Source: Suillus spraguei
Taxonomy: Eukaryota; Basidiomycota; Agaricomycetes; Boletales; Suillaceae
Length of the DNA: 64,000 bases
NCBI GenBank assembly: GCA_016800925.1
Contig: JABCPU010000195.1
Location: 59,424-123,423, forward strand
Direction of reading: 5' to 3'
Part shown: piece by piece, positions 22,601 through 33,083 of the stretch
Position numbering within the stretch: position 1 is the first letter of the stretch
Layout of the letters: each line of letters opens with the position of its first letter
Made by a program: the position numbers and the translations under genes
The notes under the pieces: generated by a model
What the model saw: only the letters and a program-made list of their open reading frames with translations
What the model was told of the DNA's origin: nothing
Database searches by the model: none

Positions 22601-23637
22601 CGTACACTCATGCGCCGAGAGGGTGAATGGCGATCGACAGATCTCAACGAGGACCTTGCGCATGGAATGCTTGAGGGCAATGCATCAAGGTTTGTCGCTT
22701 CGCGACAGTAGAACTGCTCATCTGAGTTATCGAGAAAGTGTGTGGCACAGGTTATTCAATGATTTTATGAGGACAGAGCTCGGTGCACTCATCACGGTAA
22801 GCACCGTGGCGCATGGTTTACGTTCTATTGACTTGATTGATTGAAGGATATCTCGAATCTTTGCAATGACACAATTCTATCTATCAGTAAGTAACCCATT
22901 TCGTAAACGCAACCTGAGCGTCAACCTCATTTCTGTGCAGAGAACCGAGCCCAACGAACGATAGCGATTGCACCACACATCAACAATGCGTGCAATTATA
23001 TTCATCCATTTGATACCATCAAACCTGGGGGAGATCAGTATTTGTCAGCCATCTTGACAATGCAAAGGTAAGGTCTTCCGTCGCCATCATGATTTGTTTA
23101 CATTGACCGTATCATCGCAGGGAATTTGGCGGCTCGTTCAAGGGACTTCTCCGCACTGCGCTAGAGGACCACTATCACACCGTTGGAAGGGAATCTGGCA
23201 TGGGAACATTTCAACGCATGAAGGTAGATGCAGCCCTTGACTCTTCGTAAAGATCAAAACCGTTGTCTTACATTAAACCCAGGATCTGAATGAGGATCGG
23301 TTTAGTCCACAGAGGGCCCAAGATTTTTATACTAAACTCGTCGATCAAGTCATGACAGCTGTCCGCATTGCAAGGAACAAGGGGGAGACATCCCTTGATG
23401 AAGCATTCGCCCGTTTATACACCATTCTTAACCGCTCTCTCGTCTGTATGTCACGCCGCCTTTGATTTGAGCAGGCATTAACTGATTTCGATGTCAGGCG
23501 TGCAGGGAGATGATCAAATATGTAAGGTTACACAGAGGAATATGCAGAAATTCCTCTATGAAGAATATAGTACCCCACTGGCGGAAGTGATGGCTATTAT
23601 GGATAGGTATAAGAAGTGTAACATAACACGAAGATAG
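19631..23637 (+). CDS. Large P-loop GTPase, SLIP-GC/dynamin-like
   Basis: A multi-exon gene with more than 15 introns of about 50 bases, encoding very roughly 900 residues. G1 is GRTGAGKST (residues 81-89). A following exon has a GSACTSVQTEI segment, where the switch I Thr of such proteins sits. G3 is DVPGFGDANKTR (about 20952-20991) and a G4-like LTGAD lies near 21337 after IESLLIVLTGAD. The rest is helical, with blocks such as LDEQTKRFEVLFVNFLA, VFTNLEDTGIPQL and DPAGQPPSLPIFCIGS, and the end is YKKCNITRR before a TAG at 23635. The architecture matches fungal relatives of the nuclear GTPase SLIP-GC. The cellular role in fungi is not established. Exon borders were followed by frame; several joins in the second half are provisional. 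Confidence 0.8.
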
Positions 23638-24837
23638 GTGACAATGGCAATCATACATCGGTATGCACAGATATTTACAGTATCGTACATCGTGATACAA
23701 TTTAGATTCAGCGCCGAGATCGAGCTTTGTGAATACCAAAGCTTAGCTACTTACAAGTAAACACAAAGTCATGCATTCCGATACAAGGGCTGCATGTCAA
23801 TTACCGGCGCATGCGCTCCTATGAGTGCTGGATGACATGTTAAGAGAGTGCAAGAATTCCGATGGTGGTTATGCGAACGGTGGAGGAGCCTAGTTCGACG
23901 TCTGTGAAAATTCCTCAGATGGATGTTTGTAACTGATGCATTTTGTCACGAATATTTTTGTTCATCTGCTTGCCGGGGTTTGTATGTATTTTAAATGCGA
24001 GGCGGCCACTGGATGGGGTTGAAGTTTTTGCCGTAGCGGAGCGTGGCTAGTAAAATGTTAGTGGGGCTTGCTTCTTGCAGTGTACGAGTCTGAGGGCAAC
24101 ATCATCATCGTGACCCATCATCGTGACCCTGGTGACGAGACCTGGCGAGTTGTACATGGGATCACATAAACGTTTTGTTTGGCTGCTTGGGGCCGTACGA
24201 CTGTCTTTGTAAGCTGAAGGAAGATGTAACTCACGAGATGCATGGAGAAGCAACTCACTTTGTGTGCGAACAGAGGAGCAATGTATTGATCATCCAGTTG
24301 GTATTACGAGACTGCATTGAAGACGCTCGTACCACTGAGATGGAGTGAAAGGACTAACATACTATCGTACTGCATGCGAGAATTTGCGACAAACGCTATA
24401 AACGCACCTTGGCGTCGTGTTCTCCTCCTTTCCGCCGCTCGTGCTCGAACGCACAGCAAACTACGTAGTCGATACCTCCGGTAGTCCTAGACACGAAAAT
24501 GCTGTTGTCAGAACGGCATTCCCCGCAGCTTGTACTGTGGTTGCCGGTCAGTTGGTTGGAAATTGAACATCTCTAGGATATCTCTGCTGAGGTTTATTGA
24601 GCCAGCAGTCAATTCTAGTGGTACTGGTGAGTGCTGGCTTAATATCAGGATGACGTTGCAAAATCAATATCAACGATCTGCTCTCCATTCAAATTGCAGA
24701 ATCATATCGAGGCAATGATCCGTGCGCATCCTCTGATAACTTGAAATTCGGATCCCCAGAGAGCGGGAGTTTTTCATCGGATATATATGATGAGTCATCG
24801 TACTCCTGTACTTGACAGTTAACGTCAACACCTTGCA

Positions 24838-24905
24838 CAGGAGGATACGGATTCCTGTGACTCTCAGGAGGAATAAGGTCATCAAGAGCATACCAGCAAC
24901 AAACA
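24838..24905 (+). pseudogene. 3'-end scrap related to the 16677-17833 gene
   Basis: The segment GGATACGGATTCCTGTGACTCTCAGGAGGAATAAGG, including an in-frame DSQEE-stop, matches the last codons and following bases of the 16677 gene (17803-17870, GATTCCAGTGACTCTGAGGAAGAATAA). The match extends about 65 bases past the stop and then fades. It is likely a remnant of a duplicated gene copy. Confidence 0.55.
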
Positions 24906-25254
24906 TTATCATTGTGATACGAACTGCATACTACTTACTGCGTATTGTTCCGTCAATCGACCAATTTGGAATCCGTCCAGCCCATCTCCGAAATTACCGT
25001 TGCAACGTCACATATAGAGACCACTCAGATAAGTCTAGCGATCAAACGCATTCTTTTTCTTTTTAAACAAACAAAATCACCTCGTCAGCGTGATGTATGC
25101 CAATAAGATTTACTGATGCACTTACAGCAAATGCGAAAATAGCATCAAGTCTTAAACTAGACACCTATGTGAACAAATTCGATTTGCTGTTCCGACGGAA
25201 TCTTCATGCCCAATGCCTTCAAGCCTTGTGCAATACTGTGCGCAATCCAATCTC

Positions 25255-25580
25255 CCCGAGCCGCCGGAATCTGTCTGGAAGGCTGAGTGCAAGATTGTTC
25301 AGAGTCATGGATCGATCTGAATGACCGGGGAGACGGAGGAGTAATGCAGCCCGATAGAGCTCGATGGCCTCATCAAGGTCAGGACATCATGCCACGCTGC
25401 ATGAATCTGTCTTGAAGGCTGAGTGCAAGCTTGTTGAGGAACATAGATCGATCAGAGTGATGCGACCGGAGGAGCTTCAGCCCAGCCCGATGGAGCTTGA
25501 TGGTCTCATCAAGGTCAGACATGATGCCACGCTGTCAGAATCTGTCTTGAAGGCTGAGTGCAAGGTTGTTAATGGAGTAA
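25255..25580. repeat. Tandem repeat, about 2.3 units of 130-140 bp
   Basis: The block GAATCTGTCT(T/G)GAAGGCTGAGTGCAAG occurs at about 25268, 25406 and 25540, each time followed, where complete, by a GATCGATC-type block and by AGCCCGAT(A/G)GAGCT(C/T)GATGG(C/T)CTCATCAAGGTC. Read on the plus strand the unit encodes a repeated ESVLKAECK(L/V)V segment, but a stop interrupts the first unit. Whether it was ever translated is unknown. Confidence 0.75.
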
Positions 25581-26593
25581 GATCAGAGTGGATACACACC
25601 TGGGGAGCTCAAACTGCAGGACTGGCACACCGAAGACGTGCAAGTGTGAGGCAAATGATATGGTGATTGCTCAGCGATCCCAGGAATTCAACGGCGAGCT
25701 GCAAGTAGTGTGTAGGGCAGAATTCGTGGCAATTGGCCATGGAGGCAAAGTGTATTGTGAGCATTTTTGGAGTCTTGAGTGTGTACGTTTCTAGTATGAA
25801 ATAGTTTTGACCACCAATTCTGACGAGTCAACTAGTGCATCAATATTCCACCCTGATACATGCTCTTTACAACTGAAACAGCTTGAAATTTGCTCGATTG
25901 GTTTGCTCGGGTGTGACATCGTTTTCGTGATTCCGCGTTGACGCTTATGCAGCAACTTTGTCGAATGAGTTTACTGCAGTCAATTCTCGTATACTACTTT
26001 CCTGTTATCTCAGTCTTGAAGTCTTCAATACGAAGATTTTCGCTCGAGTGACTGGGTCTTAGCAGCTTCTCATCAAATCGCGTAGAAACCCCATCATGTC
26101 CTCGACAGAGTATATGCGACGCACACTACATCATATGTGATTTACCTGGCGGCAGATGAATCATCTGTGAATGTATTAGCCAGGAGTAGAAACTTCACCG
26201 CCTGGCACTGATCACAACATAAACATATAAAAAGTTCGTTTCACATAATCCTTTTACTTGGCAAATTACTCGTCCTGACCGTAGCTATGTTACCCCGGCA
26301 ACAAACAACTTTCAATGGCAGATTTGCACATGTCAAGTTATCCTGCTATTTGATGGCTGCTCATCGCAATGACTTCAGCTTTTCCTCAGTCCGAGAGTTT
26401 TCCGGTTACTACCCATAACTTACGGGCCTTCGAGAGGATGATTCAACGAGAACGTGATGCCGGGAACTACAAGTTAAACACCATAGTCTAATCTCAGAGT
26501 CAGCGTTATTACTTCTACTGCCATGCTTACAAGTATGTATAATCTAATGCAGTCCAAGCCTAAGACTATCTGCTACAAATAATAAACAGCGTC

Positions 26594-29061
26594 CTAAATA
26601 GTCGGCACAATCTTCCGAATATGTGCTGGAACAAGTGCTGCAGGTAAAGGCGCGATCTTGTCAAGTGGGGCGCGTTTCGCAAGCGCCAACAACGTCAACC
26701 TCAGCTTCTTAACTACAGGGTCCTCCTCTGCCCCATCCGAGTCCATATTCGTCGCAGCGTCCTCTTCAACCTTCACTTCATCATTCTGTTGCACCTTCCG
26801 GTCGAGCTCTTCTAGCGCTTGAACGGCACACTCCAATGCCTGTTCCAAGACCGCAGGACCCTCGGGAATTCCAAGTTCACTTAAACCAGCTTTCTCCAAC
26901 TCATCCGGAGATCGGATAAGCGCTGCCATATCCAAATGCTCGTGCTGTAAGGCCTGTATAAGACGGAACACCGTTGGCCGGAATGTGAGGCTAGCTGCCA
27001 TTTGTGCTTCCATTTCTGGTGCTAGAGGCTCTTTCAAGACTGAGTGCAGGTACGCTGCTGTCGTGCAGAGCAGCTCGTGCCGGCCACGAGTAACGACATC
27101 AACCAGATGTTGCTCCACGTATCGAGCCACGGATGTGCCGAGGGGGTGGGTATACTCCGCCTGGTGCTGTATGTCATGTGAGCGCTGGAGCCACTTCGGG
27201 AAAGTAATGGGGTAACTCACAGAAATCTCTTCTGGCGGGCGCACAAACTCGGCTATGCTTCTGACGTAGGCGAAACCATTAACTCCTCCGTATACCACGT
27301 CCCGTAGGTAGTCCCATGCCTCCTCGGCTTTCTCATCCGTCCAATACTCACTGTCAACTCCCGCTTTCAAGCTTCTTTTTATGGGGCGGTTCTCAATGCT
27401 GGCTCGTATAGACGTAGCCAGTGTCTCTTCGGAACATGCCGACGCACCTAAGTCTGCCCCCAACGCCGCAAAAGATCCAAAGTCAGATGGAAATGGATCG
27501 CGTAGGGATTCTGTCGACTGAAGCTCTTCGTCTTCTTTCTCTTTTAGTTTTGCCCGTGTTGAGGCATTGCGGACAATTGTCCAATGCCTGCGTCGTGGTG
27601 TGGATTGTGAAGTTGAGGGTGCAAGAGTGCCAGTGTTGGAGAGGGACGCGTGGAAGACACATTGACTGGCCCTGGAAAGAGGGGTTGCGCTGTATTATTT
27701 GTTTGAGAAGGATACAGTGGATTAAGTTGAGGTTTAGATAGCGGTTCAGGCACCAGGACGTTGAGTATAGAAAATGGATCTTCCACTAATATATCGTTAG
27801 AAAAGTGTAGCACGCATGAATAGAAAGTTTCGCACTTTCTGTGTAGTCGAGACTACCGTCATGAAGATGGGGCAGGCCCTCCTTCTCAATTTTTAGTCGT
27901 TCTTTCTTAGTTCTATAACGTTTAGCTTGACACGCGAAAAATATCAGGGACTTTGGTTTAAAATGCTGCTCAGGAAACAATACCTTTTATTTTCAGAGCA
28001 ATCATCATCTCTGCCCAGTCGGAACCAGGAGGAAATGCGCCGACACCATCCTTGGAGCCAGGAAGTCTCCCTTCTGCATCAATGCCCTCCGAGATACCCA
28101 TTGATGCACCCTTCTTGTAAGGTCCTCGAGGCCCACGCTTCATATACTGTTGTGGAACGGAAGACGGGGCGGGCGACGCGGCAACTTGGCTCCCCTCAAT
28201 ATCTCTCGGAGTGGACGCTGTGGCGTGGTCGTGATCCTCATCCTCATCAATATTCAAAGTGGCATCCTCATCCTGCTCCACATCGATGTTCCAATCTGTC
28301 TCGTATTCAATAACATGCGCAGATGCTTTGGCGATATGGTCGAGTCCCCATACTTCAAGGCGGTCGGCTTCCGTGTAATAGATTGTTCCGGGAGGATTAA
28401 ATATCTTGGCATTGGTGACGACCAGACGGAAGTCTGTCTAAGGAAAAGAAAGGGTTCAGCTCGTGTCGCATGAGGTCCTCTCTGCAAGCGCTTCATCCAC
28501 CTATGCAGCCATAAATGGGAGGATCACATGGGAGACGATCCACTGCAATAGGGTTGAAAATAAAAGGAGTATTACTCACCGTAAACTCTTCTAATGAACG
28601 ATACTTTCCCTTGACGACTTTTGTAGACATAGTCCCAAGATCCATAGGATGTTTAATCATCTCCGCATATCCTTGAACTCGTGACGGATCCACAGGAGAA
28701 ATAAAAAACGCATAATCATCTTTTCTGTCACCCCACACAACCATCAGTACGCGCATAAAAAGCAAACACCCCTGTCACAAACAACAACTTACTTCTTCAG
28801 TTGCCCAATCAGCTTTGTCAATACCTCCTTCAATGGTTTGAGCTTCATGGGCCTTGGCGCTTTCTTCAACTCTGCATCCTGCATAGAACTAAGATTTTTC
28901 AGTTTTGACTTCTTTCCCATTTTCGCGGCCTTGATAGCTTTGAGCGAGGGCAGGACAAGCGTAATTCCCGATGAAACATGACCGTTCTGTCTTGTTTTGA
29001 CAGCCGATTGCGACGTGGAAGCACCATCTTCATCTGCTGCAAAAGAGTCGAAATCGTCCAT
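26594..29061 (-). CDS. Bromodomain protein, BRD7/BRD9 type
   Basis: A chromatin reader likely acting in a SWI/SNF-class complex in the nucleus. Exons: 28793-29061, 28580-28724, 27984-28437, 27836-27925 and from 27785 down. The bromodomain starts near residue 68 (LKEVLTKLIGQLKK), crosses the first intron, and has the ZA-loop PVDPSRVQGYAEMIKHPMD with the LGTM block. The BC end is VTNAKIFNPPGTIYY with the acetyl-lysine-binding Asn. The GYAEMIKHPMDLGTM pattern fits BRD7/BRD9 more than BET proteins. A basic GPRGPYKKG segment and the C-terminal domain (LGIPEGPAVLEQALE onward) follow. Between 27560 and 27700 the frame changes once, so one more intron or a sequence error is there. It ends with a TAG at 26594. 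Confidence 0.88.
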
Positions 29062-30787
29062 GCTCGAAAAGTTGGTGAGCTGATTATGTAATGCTGCCCA
29101 AGATAAGCAGGGACGATGATCTAAATCTCTAAGTTACCGCACGGCGTGGTTGGCATCGTCTATATCGCTCATCATCGATACATCGATGCATTCCTGGTCT
29201 CGTACACGAGTCAATTCATTTGTGTTTCAGGGTGGGTTTCTATTCATGCCGTATCGATTTTTACCGAACCGTCGTCCGTGCCCATCGCCAGGTAACGATT
29301 TCTTGGCATCTAGGCTTCAACTTGGTTGCACACTTATTCCCGCACTATTGATCATTTCAAAGAGGTCGTTTATGGTTGTGGAATTTGAACAAACCTTTTG
29401 CTTAGCGGAAGTTTGCGGTATATGTATGCGCCAACCTCTAGGTGAGGTGACCGAGTCCTCGATACACTTCATTGTGCGGTCACCGGCAGACTCGGAACCT
29501 AAGTGATCTGCGTCTGTGTCGATTTGAATTTTTGCGCTCCCGGGCCGACTCCGCAGAAGTACTGACACGAGGCTGTAGACGCCGTGTGTTGCTCTGCTAT
29601 AGGTGCGACGTGAATTTCAAAACTATAACGCTCGAGGTCGACTAATATTTTATGGACAATTCATTTTTGATTCGGCGCGGAAACCTATACAGGTGGTCGC
29701 GGAGTACCCCGAGTCATTACATTGGAATGGAATATTATTAACGCGTGTTTAAGCCTCCGAAATCGGATTCAAATTCCAACGCTGTGGTCGGGAGGTCCTC
29801 AGGGCTGATGGTACTTGATATATTTTCCACAGGTTGATCTTTGCGTCGTGGCGCAGTAACCTTACGGAGAGATTGCCGCTGATTAACTATCACTATCGTC
29901 CCTGTATAAGCGTCATCCTTCACTATTTTTTGGGCGCCAGGCTGTATCTGGGCTCGACTTGGATCCGTTCTCATCGTCTTCGGACTTGGCATCGTGACGC
30001 AGATTGCAACGCTTCACACCAGAGCGGTGAATTCGCGGCTATCGATATCTATACCTCAGTAACTATGCGTAAAGGAACGAGATCGCCTTTGCGGCCGTAA
30101 TTTTTATAAACTGTATTTTTTTTTAACATTAAATAGAGGTGCCTGATATATACGACGATCGTCGGACAGGACATCCTCTGCAGCATCGAATCGATTTCGC
30201 GTGAGGCTCCCGCTAGGAAAATGGCTTTTGCGATGTGACTCACATGTCGAAGTTTCACTGCAACTGCCACCCGTAGTATGTTACGACCAGGAGTGTGACA
30301 TGGATGAGAAAATGAGTTCCGGATGTCCCGATGGGTAGCTTTCAAGTGTTTGAACATCAGTATGTACTGGGGGATCGCGGACTGGAGTGAACCTGAGATT
30401 AAGTGGGGTATCGGACGATTACGGGATAGTATATTGCTTGATATTGTTGTTCCCATGGACTGAACGTCACCTCGGTGAAATGAATGCTTCTCGATATCAT
30501 TTTCACAGCCACGGAGTTTAAATGAGAATTAATGGACCTTTAATATGAGCTAAAATAGGATTGTTCCTTGAGGTGTATTTTGTGCCGTTGATGCCGGTGC
30601 AGGATTAGTCCGGGAATGACACGTAAGGAAATCGGGGGCGGATAGAGTAAACATAAAACTAACTTTTCAAAGTGACCGCCAATTTTTAACCCGACTCATT
30701 CATTATATATCGGCTCTCTCTCATTTCAGCTTACATGTGTCAAATCTGACCAACAACTTTTTTCATTCTTTTATTTTGTTTTATTCA
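29062..30787. other. Divergent intergenic region
   Basis: About 1.7 kb lie between the start codons of the bromodomain gene (-) and the homeobox gene (+). Short frames on both strands (for example 29738-29992 and 30049-30456) show no domain and no splice links. Apart from the TATA-like site before the homeobox gene I see nothing defined. Confidence 0.4.
30704..30709 (+). promoter_or_regulatory. TATA-like box of the homeobox gene
   Basis: The sequence TATATA about 80 bases before the chosen ATG is followed by a pyrimidine-rich stretch (CGGCTCTCTCTCATTTCAG). That arrangement is usual at fungal promoters. It is a motif match only. Confidence 0.4.
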
Positions 30788-32288
30788 ATGTCTAATTCTC
30801 TTACTCCGACGACCGTTAATATTCCATCAACGCCCCCTCCGAATCCTTCACGAATTCATCCTCGATCCACTTCTCCTCATAATCACGATTCATCCAAACG
30901 TACACGAAGGAGCAACATGACCCTCGACCATCCTTCCTCTGCCTCTGACTCTTCATCACAAAGTGGTATGGCAGACAACGAGACAGAACCAGAACAACAA
31001 TATACTCTTACTGCTCCGGCTCCTAAGAAGAAACGCACACGCACTCTCACGACTCCACACCAATCCGCTGTCTTACATGCTCTCCTCGCCCAGGTATATT
31101 TCTTCACTCACTCTTATCAAGGCGTCTACTTATTTGCTTCAGTCTCGCTTCCCGACAACAACAATGCGTGAGGAGGTAGGGCGCCAAATTGGTCTCAGTG
31201 CTCGCAAAGTCCAAGTATGTAATATCATCATGTGAATATCTTGCCTTGCTCATAAACCTTGATAACAGATCTGGTTCCAAGTCAGTTCTTCCAGATTTTT
31301 CCGTACTCCGTTTAAACAAACTTATTTTCATTCGTAATAGAATCAACGTCAGAAAGCTAGGCGTCCACAGAGTGATTCTGCACCATTATCTCGTCCAGCT
31401 CATTTTGGGCCCTTCCCAAGCACGCCACAATCAGCCTCTTCCTCTCATACAACTCCTCATGTTCCTATGTCGGAATCATTCCCCGACATTTCAGAAGTTT
31501 ATACTTCGCGAAATCCCATGCCTAGATCAGGACCGTCACTTGACCCTGGGCTTTCAGGTCCTGGTATACCCGGACGGCGCAACTCTCCCTATCCCGCCTC
31601 AGAGGACCATCCTCGTATCATACCAAGTCCCGACTCAACCTCATCAATACCAAACCGCAGCTCTCACGGCATTGAGGAGTTCCCCAGTCTCACACTACGC
31701 GAACCTGTGCCCCGCATGCTTGCGCCACGCTCATTTTTAATGCACGAGGGCGCACAGTCCCCTCCCTCCTCACGAGTGCTCCCACCCATCCACTTTAGTG
31801 CTTTGGAATCACGCATCCGTACTGACCCTTACGTGTCACCGACGTCCTCACTGCCTCCCTCTCAATCATCCTCTACTAGCATCATGCACCATCAAGAGTC
31901 CACAGACCACCGCATCTCCGCAGTGCTAGGCATCTCGCCCCCGTTTGCACTGCAGCCGCAGCCGCAGTGGGATCCGAATAGCTTCGCGCCATTCACCCGT
32001 CCCGAATTCGCTTCGTTTTCGAGTCCATCAAGGTCTACACAATTCGCATCAGGGAGCTTCTTCTCCTCCCGCGGATCTCGTGACCGCTTTGCTCCCCACG
32101 TCTCCCCAGAATTGCCCCGCACAAGGGAATATCATCCGTCTTCAGGCGAGCGCCAGCTCACCTCACCCTCGGTTCTGCGTACTTTTCGTGACACAATTAA
32201 TCCCCGAGGGTATCCTGCACGCGAGTCTCCATCTGCAGACGACAGCTGCATGCGCTCAAACGATGGCGAACCCCGCCGAAACCGTTGA
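30788..32288 (+). CDS. Homeodomain transcription factor with a 12-nt microexon
   Basis: Exons 30788-31093, 31143-31214, 31269-31280 and 31341-32288 give 445 residues with all joins in phase. The homeodomain (about residues 81-138) starts KKKRTRTLTTPHQSAVLHAL and ends with recognition helix IWFQNQRQKARR. The four codons IWFQ form a separate exon of 12 bases. The rest is Ser/Pro-rich and disordered, with a FPSLTLREPVPRM segment. It is a nuclear DNA-binding protein, probably a regulator of development or metabolism like other fungal homeobox factors; the homeodomain lacks the three-residue insertion of TALE proteins. An in-frame Met lies 51 bases upstream (30737), but the one at 30788 is the better-placed start after the TATA-like box. 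Confidence 0.92.
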
Positions 32289-33083
32289 TAGTCTCTTTCC
32301 CCACCTGTGCATGACGCTGATGCTGACGCTTTTGCGCTCATTTCGATTCACGATTGAAATATTCACGCACCCCATGAAGAAAAAACGATGAGTTTTTTAG
32401 CAAGCCCGATATACCATGCTCGTTCTTTACCACAACACACCGTACAAAGTACAATTTTTAATCATTCGTTTGCGTTATTGTTGTCTGCTCGATCGTTGCC
32501 ACACACCCTCCTTATCCACACCATCTTTCGTGTCTTAATCATTCAGCTCTACGGAACTCCGTCATACTAATCTCAGTACAGCCTTTATAACTACTGTTCC
32601 TTTACCACCTGTAGGTCATTCTTTTTCGAGCGTTTCCCCATCTTCACAGAACTGTCTCTATTACCACTATCTTTGGCATCTGCCAACAATGCATCTAATT
32701 CTAGCATACAGAACTCTATCTAGTTCTACCCACACTATCGATTCGATACCTTGCAGACCGTTACCCCTCAATCTTTAGCCATTTTAATATTGATTCATTA
32801 CCGGTGCCACTTTCTACTAAGAAGGTACGAACTATTATTACTTCCAGGAAAAGGCATACACGGCGGCGAACGGAGAATTCCGTTACGCACGGGACCGTGT
32901 CCTGCGATACGCGACATCCACCAAGATATTTGGCAAAAAAAAAAGATTGCAATTATGTCGGGTACAACATCAAATGAATCATTCCCTGACTGGGTGGCCG
33001 GGCATGTACCCACACGGTCTTGCGACTAATACCCCCGCCGCCATCTTCTTCACCCTCCTCCCGTTCTAGGTTGACTAAATGAA
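32289..33083. other. Convergent 3' region
   Basis: About 0.8 kb between the stop codons of the homeobox gene (+) and the Topors-like gene (-). It is AT-rich with poly-T/poly-C stretches and contains no supported gene. It should hold both 3' ends and polyadenylation sites, but no single site is convincing. Confidence 0.45.

Larger units (their letters stand above)
23638..26593. other. Long intergenic region with gene scraps and a tandem repeat
   Basis: Almost 3 kb without a gene I can support. It contains a scrap related to the 3' end of the 16677 gene (24838-24905) and a 130-140 base tandem repeat (25255-25580). A TATA-like TATAAACG near 24399 is followed by an ATG at 24498, but the frame is only 25 codons. 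The remainder shows nothing. Confidence 0.4.
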
